From the NCBI GenBank assembly GCA_964592255.1, contig CAZQCI010000109.1:1-7255 (forward strand): DNA of 7,255 nucleotides. The letters run 5' to 3'. A program made the position numbers and the translations under genes. Numbering within the stretch: the stretch's first letter is position 1; every line of letters begins with the position of its first letter. The notes beneath the pieces were generated by a model. That model was not told the origin of the DNA, ran no database searches, and saw nothing but the letters and a program-made list of their open reading frames with translations. This DNA comes from CAZQCI01 sp964592255 (GTDB taxonomy: Bacteria > UBA10199 > SBBF01). Below are positions 1 to 6,004 of the stretch, piece by piece.

Positions 1-958
1 GAGATACTTTTTCCAAAAATTTCTTTTTTGAAACAATATCCAGCGTCGCCAATGCCGCCCGACATGCTAAAGGGTTTCCTCCAAAAGTGGAGGCATGAAT
101 ACCGGGAACGACCTGAGAAGCTATTTTTTCACTCACCAACACGGCCCCCAACGGAAAACCGGAGCCCAAAGCTTTTGACAGAGCTAACAAATCAGGAACA
201 ATACCTTCATGCTGATGGGCAAATAGTTTTCCTGTACGCCCAATGCCGGTTTGCACTTCATCTAAAATAAGAAACAGTCCTTTTTCGTCACATAAGGCTC
301 TTAACCCTTTTAAATAACCAGCTGGCGGTATCCTCACACCACCTTCTCCTTGAATAGGCTCAACAATAATGGCACAGGTCTGGGCGGACACAGCCTGCTT
401 CATCGCGTTTAAATCTCCAAAAGGCACAGACTTAAACCCAGGAACCAAAGGCCCAAAACCCGACTGATACTTAGATTGCATCGTGGCTGATAAAGATCCT
501 AAAGTTCTTCCATGAAAGGAATGGCCTGTTGCCAAAATTTCATAGCGATCAGGAACACCACTCATTTTTAAACTCGCGTATCGCGCCAGCTTGATACAGG
601 CTTCATTGGCTTCTGTGCCGGAATTACAGAAAAAAGTTTTAGATAAACCCGAAAGACCAACCAGTTTTTCGGCTAACTCCGCCTGTTCTTGAATGCAAAA
701 AACATTAGAGGCATGAAACAAATGCCCCATTTGGTCAGCCAAAGCCTGACGAACAGCTTTTGGGGCATGTCCTAAGTTATCCACAGCAAGCCCCGCGAAA
801 AAATCGAGATATTTTTTTCCATCAGCATCCCAAGCATATACCCCTGCCCCATGCACCAGAGTAATCGGAAGCCGGGCATAAGTCGGCAACACATAGCGAC
901 TCATTAATTCCGCATTGGCTTTATTATTTCGGTGAATTCTTGACTTAAGGCTTGGCAT
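1..958 (-). CDS. argD: Acetylornithine aminotransferase, C-terminus beyond the window
   Basis: PLP-dependent class-III aminotransferase of arginine synthesis. It converts N-acetylglutamate semialdehyde and glutamate to N-acetylornithine and 2-oxoglutarate in the cytosol; in many bacteria it also serves lysine synthesis. I translated 319 uninterrupted codons. Visible family motifs are YLDFFAGLAV near residue 50, the PLP-phosphate loop CNSGTEANE, FHGRT, EPIQGEGGV, ILDEVQTGIGRTG with the ring-nitrogen Asp at 233, and LSKALGSG with the Schiff-base Lys at 262, then STFGGNPLAC. Roughly 75 residues are missing compared with the usual 390-400. The ATG at 958 overlaps the end of argB by 14 nt. Another ATG at 904 (MSRYV) would cut into the conserved ELMxRY segment, so 958 is preferred, though neither has a clear Shine-Dalgarno. 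Ornithine or succinylornithine aminotransferase are close relatives, but the argB neighbour favours ArgD. Confidence 0.95.
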   Translation of the reverse strand, partial: MPSLKSRIHRNNKANAELMSRYVLPTYARLPITLVHGAGVYAWDADGKKYLDFFAGLAVDNLGHAPKAVRQALADQMGHLFHASNVFCIQEQAELAEKLVGLSGLSKTFFCNSGTEANEACIKLARYASLKMSGVPDRYEILATGHSFHGRTLGSLSATMQSKYQSGFGPLVPGFKSVPFGDLNAMKQAVSAQTCAIIVEPIQGEGGVRIPPAGYLKGLRALCDEKGLFLILDEVQTGIGRTGKLFAHQHEGIVPDLLALSKALGSGFPLGAVLVSEKIASQVVPGIHASTFGGNPLACRAALATLDIVSKKKFLEKVS

Positions 959-1865
959 CAGTTGTGTTTTGAGCGGCAGATTCCAAAGACTGAATCAGCG
1001 TCCCTACCCCCGTATCGGTAAAAATTTCCAAAAGAAGCGAATGCTGCACCCGTCCATCTACAATGTGGACAGAACCAACACCCTCACGCAAGGCCTGAAG
1101 CGCGCATTGAATTTTAGGAATCATGCCTCCACTCGCAATCCCCGTCTTGATCAAACCTTCCGCTTCTTTAACTGACAAATTGGCCAATAGCTTTCCATCT
1201 CCACCTTTAACTCCTTCTACATCCGTCATCAAAATGAGTTTTTCAGCAGATAAAGAAGACGCCACACTGGCCGCCACCGTATCAGCATTGATGTTAAGGG
1301 ACTCTCCCGTATCCGATACTCCTACCGGAGCAATAACAGGAATGAACAAACTATCTTCAAGCCGTGTAAGCACTTCTGGGTTGATTTTGGTAATCACCCC
1401 CACCAAACCCAGATCGATGATTTCTGACGTACGCTTAGTAACCTTCACTTTCTGTGGATCCATTTTTACAGCTTGAATCAGCAAACCATCCTTGCCGGAA
1501 AGACCTATCGCATGCCCCCCGTTAAGATTAATCCATCCAACGATGTCTTTATTTATTTTGCCAACCAAAACCATTTCTACGACATCCATGGTATCGGAAT
1601 CGGTAATTCTCAATCCGTGATGATACCGTGACTCAATCCCCATTTGGGACAGCACTTTTTCAATCTGAGGGCCACCCCCATGCACAATAATAGGATGCAG
1701 CCCAATGAGTTTGAGCATAATAACGTCACGGGTAAAACTTTTCTTTAAATCATCATCCACCATGGCATGACCGCCGTATTTGATGACAATGCGCTTGCCT
1801 CTAAACTTTTGAATATAAGGAAGCGCTTCCATGAGAATTTTGGCTTTGTTGACAATATTTTCCAT
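945..1865 (-). CDS. argB: Acetylglutamate kinase, arginine-sensitive type
   Basis: Amino-acid kinase that phosphorylates N-acetyl-L-glutamate with ATP, the second and usually controlling step of the acetylated arginine pathway. The 306-residue length fits the longer, hexameric form. Visible motifs are IKYGGHAM with Lys29 and the glycine loop, VHGGGP (61-66), HGLRIT (Arg86), NINADTVAA (191-199), LMTDVEGV with Asp214, and GGMIPK with Lys251. The N-terminal helix (ENIVNKAKILMEALPYIQKF) and the C-terminal run HIVDG...LLLEIFTDTGVGT (His267, Glu280, Gly286) are what arginine-inhibited enzymes use for ring formation and arginine binding, so feedback inhibition is likely. The ATG lies one base after the hslU stop and has no Shine-Dalgarno, which suggests translational coupling. 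Its last codons overlap argD. Confidence 0.97.
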   Translation of the reverse strand: MENIVNKAKILMEALPYIQKFRGKRIVIKYGGHAMVDDDLKKSFTRDVIMLKLIGLHPIIVHGGGPQIEKVLSQMGIESRYHHGLRITDSDTMDVVEMVLVGKINKDIVGWINLNGGHAIGLSGKDGLLIQAVKMDPQKVKVTKRTSEIIDLGLVGVITKINPEVLTRLEDSLFIPVIAPVGVSDTGESLNINADTVAASVASSLSAEKLILMTDVEGVKGGDGKLLANLSVKEAEGLIKTGIASGGMIPKIQCALQALREGVGSVHIVDGRVQHSLLLEIFTDTGVGTLIQSLESAAQNTTDAKP

Positions 1866-1866
1866 A

Positions 1867-3258
1867 TTATAAAATATACCGGCTTAAATCCTGGTTTTGG
1901 ATCACCGGCTCCAAGCATTTTGTAACATAATCCGCCGACACAACAAATTCTTCACCCGACTTCTCAGGTGCTGTGAAGGAGATATCATCAAGCACTCTTT
2001 CTAAAATGGTATGCAATCGCCGCGCGCCAATATTTTCCATCTGCTGGTTGGCTTTAGCCGCAAAATCGGCCAATTCCGCCAAAGCATCGGGTTGAAAAAC
2101 AAGGCGAATTTTTTCCGTCCCCATTAAAGCTACGTACTGCTTAGTTAAGGCGTTGTTAGGTTCGGTTAAAATACGTAAAAAATCTTCTTTTGTGAGCGAA
2201 GCCAATTCTACACGAATAGGAAAACGGCCTTGCAACTCCGGAATTAAATCGGAGGGCTTAGAAACATGAAACGCGCCCGCTGCAATGAAAAGAATATGAT
2301 CGGTACGTACCATACCATATTTTGTGCTTACGTTACAGCCTTCCACGATAGGGAGAATATCTCTCTGTACCCCTTCGCGCGATACATCTGGGCCATGCCC
2401 CCCGCCTTTTTCACGTGAGGCAATTTTGTCGATTTCGTCGATAAAAACAATCCCTGTTTGCTCCACTCGCTGAATGGCCAATTTCACCACTTCATCCATA
2501 TCAATAAGCTTTTGCGCCTCTTCCACTTTTAAAATTTCAAGAGCCTCAGGAACTTTTACTTTCCGACGTTTTTTATCTCTCGGCATAATATTGGAAAACA
2601 TATCACGAAGATTTTTGGAAATATCATCCATCGATCCTCCTGCCGACACCACTTCAATCATGGGCATGGCTCCACCGCGTGGTGGAGCAACATCCAATTC
2701 GATACTGCGTTGATCCAACTTGCCAGCACGTAACATGTGCCGCATTTTCTCGCGGGTCTGATCTGGGCTTTCAACATCTACCTCGTCCGCTTCAGGAGCA
2801 TGAGGCTCAGACATGGCACGGGTTTTAGGACGCTTAGGAACCAGAAGATCCAACAAATGCTCTTCGGCCATTTCTTCGGCCCTCACTTGCACACGGGCTG
2901 TTTCTTCATCACGCACCAGGTTAACAGCGGTATCAACCAACTCACGAATCATCGATTCAACATCTTTCCCCACATAACCCACTTCGGTAAATTTGGAGGC
3001 TTCTACTTTGACAAACGGTGAACCTGCTAATTTGGAAAGCCTACGAGCAATTTCAGTTTTTCCAACCCCTGTAGGTCCAATCATGATAATATTTTTAGGA
3101 GCAATTTCCTCCCGTAAATCACCAGACACCTGCAACCGGCGCCATCGGTTACGCATCGCTACAGCCACAGCCCTCTTAGCTTCGGCCTGGCCAATGATGT
3201 ATTTATCGAGCTCAGAAACAATTTCCCGCGGCGTAAAATTTTTAATTCCTTCAGACAT
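1867..3258 (-). CDS. hslU: HslU (ClpY), ATPase subunit of the HslVU protease
   Basis: AAA+ unfoldase that forms hexameric rings, unfolds substrates and feeds them to the HslV peptidase in the cytosol. Numbered from the ATG at 3258 (463 aa), the sequence shows Walker A GPTGVGKT (61-68), pore loop GYVG (94-97), an inserted I-domain of about 110-230, Walker B IVFIDE with Asp274-Glu275, an arginine-finger segment ELQGRFP (Arg345), and sensor 2 GARRL (about 411-415). It ends in DLSRYIL, the C-terminal tail that docks into HslV. The frame stays open upstream to an ATG at 3348, but those codons lie in a palindrome and match no HslU. Starts at 3267 (MAIMSEG) and 3258 (MSEG) are both plausible: GAGAG stands about 10 nt before 3267. 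The family begins close to TPREIVSELD, so the start is set here with a three-residue uncertainty. Confidence 0.96.
   Translation of the reverse strand: MSEGIKNFTPREIVSELDKYIIGQAEAKRAVAVAMRNRWRRLQVSGDLREEIAPKNIIMIGPTGVGKTEIARRLSKLAGSPFVKVEASKFTEVGYVGKDVESMIRELVDTAVNLVRDEETARVQVRAEEMAEEHLLDLLVPKRPKTRAMSEPHAPEADEVDVESPDQTREKMRHMLRAGKLDQRSIELDVAPPRGGAMPMIEVVSAGGSMDDISKNLRDMFSNIMPRDKKRRKVKVPEALEILKVEEAQKLIDMDEVVKLAIQRVEQTGIVFIDEIDKIASREKGGGHGPDVSREGVQRDILPIVEGCNVSTKYGMVRTDHILFIAAGAFHVSKPSDLIPELQGRFPIRVELASLTKEDFLRILTEPNNALTKQYVALMGTEKIRLVFQPDALAELADFAAKANQQMENIGARRLHTILERVLDDISFTAPEKSGEEFVVSADYVTKCLEPVIQNQDLSRYIL
2669..2688. repeat. 20-bp near-perfect palindrome inside hslU
   Basis: GCTCCACC and GGTGGAGC are perfect 8-bp arms around a GCGT centre, inside codons for the APPRGGA segment of HslU. 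It could form a small hairpin in the message. The protein segment resembles the family (APPxG), so codon choice alone may explain it. Confidence 0.5.
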
Positions 3259-3288
3259 AATAGCCATAAACCATTTGCTCTCTGTAGA

Positions 3289-3404
3289 GATGATTAAGAG
3301 AAGGTGGTTTTGTGAAAATTTCTTCGGCTGTCTGACGAGTCCCGCCATAGGCGGGACGAGGAGTTCCGAAGAAATTGGAGCAAAATTACCTTCTCTTAAT
3401 CATC
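3289..3404. repeat. 116-bp imperfect palindrome between hslV and hslU
   Basis: Nested inverted arms are visible. The outer arms (3289-3304 and 3389-3404) are 16-bp perfect complements, GATGATTAAGAGAAGG and CCTTCTCTTAATCATC. TTTTG (3308-3312) pairs with CAAAA (3381-3385). AATTTCTTCGG (3317-3327) pairs with its complement at 3366-3376. The centre is the GC-rich hairpin GTCCCGCC-ATA-GGCGGGAC (3339-3357), flanked by two copies of GACGAG. Transcribed, it would form one long stem with internal loops in the hslV-hslU mRNA. No T-run follows the GC hairpin in the direction of transcription, so it does not look like a normal intrinsic terminator. The architecture suits a palindromic interspersed element or small MITE. 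No clear target-site duplication is visible. Confidence 0.85.
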
Positions 3405-3407
3405 GAT

Positions 3408-3938
3408 TCACCCTAGTTCTACTAACGTGATGTTCTCATTCGTATACACACAAATTTCAGCAGCAATTTTCATCGACTGTTCCACCACCTCTTTAGCCGA
3501 CAAGTTAGAGTTGCGGATTAATGCCCGCGCAGCGGACAACGCATAAGCTCCCCCAGAGCCAATAGCCGCAATACCATCGTCTGGCTCAATCACATCACCG
3601 TTACCAGATAGTGTAAAAAGATGATCTTTATCGGCCACAATTAATAAAGCCTCCAAACGTCGTAACACGCGGTCTGTTCTCCACTCTTTAGCCATCTCAA
3701 CAGCCGCACGCGTGATGTTACCTCCATACTCCTTAAGTTTTGCTTCAAACTTTTCATAAAGTGTTAAAGCATCCGCCGTAGAACCTGCAAAACCTGTGGC
3801 CACACGGCCTTCTTGCAATGTACGTACTTTGTTTGCTTTGGCTTTCATCACGGTTTGATTCAAACTCACCTGCCCATCACCCGCTAAAGCCAGCTTACCG
3901 TCTTTTTTCACTGCTAAAATAGTTGTCGATCGAATCAT
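3408..3938 (-). CDS. hslV: HslV (ClpQ), peptidase subunit of the HslVU protease
   Basis: Threonine peptidase related to proteasome beta subunits. Two hexameric rings form the degradation chamber capped by HslU. The protein starts MIRSTTILAV; removal of four residues would expose Thr5 as the catalytic N-terminal threonine (Thr1 in mature numbering). Asp21 in GDGQ and Lys37 then fall exactly at mature positions 17 and 33, as the family requires, and GSGG is present near residue 127. The length of 176 aa is standard. The start is supported by AAAGGA four bases upstream. It lies 27 nt after xerC and upstream of hslU, although the join to hslU is widened by a long palindrome. Confidence 0.97.
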   Translation of the reverse strand: MIRSTTILAVKKDGKLALAGDGQVSLNQTVMKAKANKVRTLQEGRVATGFAGSTADALTLYEKFEAKLKEYGGNITRAAVEMAKEWRTDRVLRRLEALLIVADKDHLFTLSGNGDVIEPDDGIAAIGSGGAYALSAARALIRNSNLSAKEVVEQSMKIAAEICVYTNENITLVELG

Positions 3939-3942
3939 AAAG

Positions 3943-3948
3943 TCCTTT
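3943..3948 (-). promoter_or_regulatory. Ribosome binding site of hslV
   Basis: AAAGGA read on the minus strand ends four bases before the hslV ATG. It is the clearest Shine-Dalgarno in the window and fixes the hslV start; most other genes here have none that is convincing. Confidence 0.7.
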
Positions 3949-3965
3949 GTCCTTGGTCTATAACC

Positions 3966-4877
3966 CTATGCCTTCGGATGCGCCTTTTCATATACTTGAA
4001 TCAGTTGATCAACATTCACATGCGTATAACGCTGAGTTGTCGAGAGGCTGGCATGGCCAAGTAATTCCTGAATGGAACGTAGATCCGCACCTGAATTCAA
4101 TAAATGAGTTGCAAACGTATGCCGCAAAACGTGAGGCGATATTTTTTTGGATATACCACAATCGCTCATTGCTTTATCCACCATGCGTTGAATGCTTCTC
4201 ACCGTTAAACGTCCTCCTCGTTTATTCAAAAACAACGCTTCGGTTTGAGAGACATTCTGCATTTTTTGTGTCCGCGCTTCTTGGTAACGCACAAGAGCTT
4301 CGGCGGCTTTTTTGCCCACCGGCACAATCCTTTCCTTATTCCCCTTTCCCAACACCCGCACAACACGGTTTTCAACATCAAGCTGATTTCCATTTAATCC
4401 CACCAATTCACTGACTCGCAACCCACAAGAATAAAGCAACTCTAAAATGGCCTTATCCCTCCGACCCGCAAAGTCGTCGGAAAAAACCTTGTCGAGAAGG
4501 GCAAAAACTTCATCTACATTCAAAAACTTCGGCAACTGCTTAGGAATTTTGGGAGAATGCAGTACACTTGCCGGGTTTTGGGTTAAACGTCCTTTTTTCT
4601 GCCAGTATTTAAAAAAACTTCGTAACGTGGATAATTTTCGTGAAATACTCACTGGACTTAATTTTTGGAAGAGAACTGCTAAATAACTACGCAAAACTAA
4701 AGGTGAAATTCTAGTTAAGTCTAAAGCTCCTCCCACAAAAATATCCGGTTGAAACTTAGATAAATATTCATAGAAATCGATAAGATCATGAATATAGTTC
4801 TTAATCGTATGCGGCGAGGCATTCCGCTCGTGCATCAAAGCCGTTTTATACTCTTGAATGGAAGGGTCGAGGTTCAT
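3966..4877 (-). CDS. xerC: Tyrosine recombinase XerC
   Basis: Site-specific recombinase that, with XerD, resolves chromosome dimers at dif. From the ATG at 4877 it has 303 residues, the normal XerC/D size. An N-terminal SAM-like DNA-binding domain (about 5-95) is followed by the catalytic domain with the complete set: Arg154 in SCGLRVSEL, Lys178 in LGKGNKER, His249 and Arg252 in HVLRH, His275 in LLGHASLSTTQRYTH, and the nucleophile Tyr284. The frame is open further to a TTG at 4926-4928, giving 17 unlikely extra residues (SLCLRDNR...), so the ATG is preferred. XerC rather than XerD is inferred from the hslVU neighbourhood and the ending YEKAHPKA; an XerD or a lone XerH-like enzyme cannot be excluded. 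It is the first gene of the leftward block. Confidence 0.9.
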   Translation of the reverse strand: MNLDPSIQEYKTALMHERNASPHTIKNYIHDLIDFYEYLSKFQPDIFVGGALDLTRISPLVLRSYLAVLFQKLSPVSISRKLSTLRSFFKYWQKKGRLTQNPASVLHSPKIPKQLPKFLNVDEVFALLDKVFSDDFAGRRDKAILELLYSCGLRVSELVGLNGNQLDVENRVVRVLGKGNKERIVPVGKKAAEALVRYQEARTQKMQNVSQTEALFLNKRGGRLTVRSIQRMVDKAMSDCGISKKISPHVLRHTFATHLLNSGADLRSIQELLGHASLSTTQRYTHVNVDQLIQVYEKAHPKA

Positions 4878-4888
4878 AGGCGGAATGT

Positions 4889-4917
4889 CATATAAAAAAA
4901 CGCGGTTATCTCGTAAA
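4889..4917 (-). promoter_or_regulatory. Weak candidate promoter for xerC
   Basis: On the minus strand TTTACG (4912-4917) and TATATG (4889-4894) are separated by 17 bp, each matching four of six sigma-70 consensus bases. The start of transcription would fall only a few bases before the xerC ATG at 4877. This is a weak match in AT-rich DNA; the real promoter may lie further upstream in the intergenic region. Confidence 0.25.
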
Positions 4918-4970
4918 CAAAGGGACAAATCAATAACAAAATAAAGAGTTTAGCAAAACAAATCTTTAGT

Positions 4971-4989
4971 ATTGTCACAATGGGACAAT
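4971..4989. promoter_or_regulatory. Operator-like repeat cluster ATTGTC / GACAAT
   Basis: ATTGT-C-ACAAT (4971-4981) is a perfect 11-bp palindrome. A further ACAAT follows eight bases downstream of the first, so ATTGTC (4971-4976) also pairs with GACAAT (4984-4989). Three half-sites so close together in a divergent promoter region suggest binding of a dimeric regulator. The site is over 100 bp upstream of the rightward -35 box and roughly 55 bp upstream of the candidate leftward one. No specific regulator can be named. Confidence 0.35.
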
Positions 4990-4995
4990 CTAGTG

Positions 4996-5011
4996 GGGTT
5001 CAAGTGAACCC
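4996..5011. promoter_or_regulatory. Palindrome GGGTTCA-AG-TGAACCC
   Basis: A 16-bp inverted repeat with perfect 7-bp arms and a 2-bp spacer, in a non-coding divergent region. The two-base spacer is too short for a stable RNA loop with full arms, so a protein operator is more likely than a terminator. The TTCAAGT core recalls a tRNA T-loop, but no cloverleaf surrounds it. Confidence 0.4.
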
Positions 5012-5092
5012 GGCTAAAAACATGCCGTTGATGACTCTGATAAACACGTAAAAATTTAAGCTGAAACCCTATCAAACCTCTAAAAGAATTGA

Positions 5093-5121
5093 TTGTGAGA
5101 AAAAACACAAAATATTATAAT
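5093..5121 (+). promoter_or_regulatory. Sigma-70-type promoter with -10 directly before the start codon
   Basis: TTGTGA (5093-5098) and a consensus TATAAT (5116-5121) are separated by exactly 17 bp. Transcription would begin about 5127-5128, which is the ATG of the secreted-protein gene. No Shine-Dalgarno stands before that ATG. The simplest reading is a leaderless or nearly leaderless transcript. Confidence 0.65.
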
Positions 5122-5126
5122 ACCTT

Positions 5127-5948
5127 ATGTTTTTGCGCTTCCTTGTCATGGTGTTTTTTCTATTAGCCCGCCCCGTTTTGGCCCAAGAATTACCACCCCC
5201 TCCTGACGAAGAAAATAACCCTGAGCTAACAGGAAACCTCCCAGACCCCGAAGACAATCCAGAAGACTTTCAAGCAGAAGAAAATACATCTGAGGAAAAT
5301 GGTACCCATACATTAAAATTTGAATTTACCTCAGTCGTCACCTTTCAAAATCCCGGTGATCCTTCTCCTTATATCGAAATTCATTACAACAATTCTTTTG
5401 AAACCACGGTCAGGTTTGGTAAGAGAACCCAAGCCATGGGTGTTTCTGCCGATATCGAAACTCAAAACTGGGGATCTTTGGCCCAAAACGAATTTTTTGA
5501 ATGCCGACTCAACATTGCTCTTCAAGATGTTTCGGTGAATGTCGAAACACGGATGAATGAAGAAGCCAGTGAGGATGATCCTGAAAATCCGGTAAGACAA
5601 GGGGTTATTAAAATACTCTACAGTGATACAATGGCCGAAGATTGGTTTTCATATTGTACCGACATCGGTGGGGCCACACTCAACACTTTAGGAGCGCCCG
5701 AACATTACAATAACGAAATACTCAAAATGATTCAGCCGTCTTTATCAGCAATTGTCATTGATAATTTTGATCCGACAACAGAACAAAAAGTGGAATTGAA
5801 TGTAGAGCCTACTCTGGTTGAAGATAAAGAAATCAGTAATACAATCTTACTTTCGGGTTCTGGCATGTTAACTATTACTCCATTAGAAAATACCCCACCA
5901 TCCAGTAACGAAAACCTTATCGATCTCCCGACTCCGGAAGCCCCCTAA
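5127..5948 (+). CDS. Secreted acidic protein of unknown function
   Basis: I do not recognise a family. The 273-residue product opens with a short signal peptide: MFLR, a hydrophobic run, and a signal-peptidase-I-like site after VLA (residue 19). There is no lipobox cysteine. Residues 20-60 are a Pro/Glu/Asp/Asn-rich disordered-looking segment, and the last 20 or so residues are again rich in Pro, Ser and Asn. The middle (about 62-250) alternates polar and hydrophobic residues as in a beta-rich domain and has the only two cysteines, Cys126 and Cys177, which could form a disulfide. The mature part has about 48 acidic against 11 basic residues. The likely place is the periplasm or cell surface. 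The ATG at 5127 is chosen because the next, at 5148, would destroy the signal peptide. The gene ends 56 nt before the receiver/GGDEF-like gene, so the two are probably co-transcribed. Confidence 0.8.
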   Translation: MFLRFLVMVFFLLARPVLAQELPPPPDEENNPELTGNLPDPEDNPEDFQAEENTSEENGTHTLKFEFTSVVTFQNPGDPSPYIEIHYNNSFETTVRFGKRTQAMGVSADIETQNWGSLAQNEFFECRLNIALQDVSVNVETRMNEEASEDDPENPVRQGVIKILYSDTMAEDWFSYCTDIGGATLNTLGAPEHYNNEILKMIQPSLSAIVIDNFDPTTEQKVELNVEPTLVEDKEISNTILLSGSGMLTITPLENTPPSSNENLIDLPTPEAP

Positions 5949-6004
5949 ATATAACGCCAAGCCAGCCACTACTTTTTTATTTGATTTTTTATTTTAGCCA
6001 CGCC
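5949..6004 (+). other. AT-rich spacer between the two rightward genes
   Basis: The spacer contains T-runs (near 5973-5994) but no GC-rich hairpin before them, so I do not call a terminator. I also find no clear promoter. Read-through from the secreted-protein gene is the simplest interpretation. Confidence 0.4.

Larger units (their letters stand above)
4878..5126. other. Divergent intergenic region between xerC and the secreted-protein gene
   Basis: About 250 bp of AT-rich DNA between two divergent genes. It holds promoters for both directions and two inverted repeats, listed separately. I see no small gene with a credible start and no tRNA or known riboswitch. No stretch resembles the 28-bp dif consensus despite the adjacent recombinase gene. 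Confidence 0.6.

Noticed and set aside
28..270. Plus-strand 80-codon frame opposite argD
   Set aside because: The minus strand encodes conserved ArgD motifs, including the PLP lysine, over the whole interval.
3339..3357. Intrinsic terminator between hslV and hslU
   Set aside because: The GC hairpin is strong but is not followed by a T-run on the minus strand, and hslU needs the read-through.
2474..3430. Plus-strand open frames opposite hslU and hslV
   Set aside because: They are antisense shadows of well-conserved genes, with no homology or translation signals that I recognise.
4990..5030. tRNA-like GGTTCAAGT segment
   Set aside because: It resembles a T-loop but is part of a symmetric palindrome, and no acceptor, D or anticodon stems can be built around it.
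4971..5126. Possible dif site next to xerC
   Set aside because: No 28-bp stretch resembles the two 11-bp XerC/XerD arms with a 6-bp centre; the nearby palindromes do not match the consensus, and dif is usually not beside xerC.
5949..6004. Terminator after the secreted-protein gene
   Set aside because: T-runs exist but there is no GC-rich stem directly before them.
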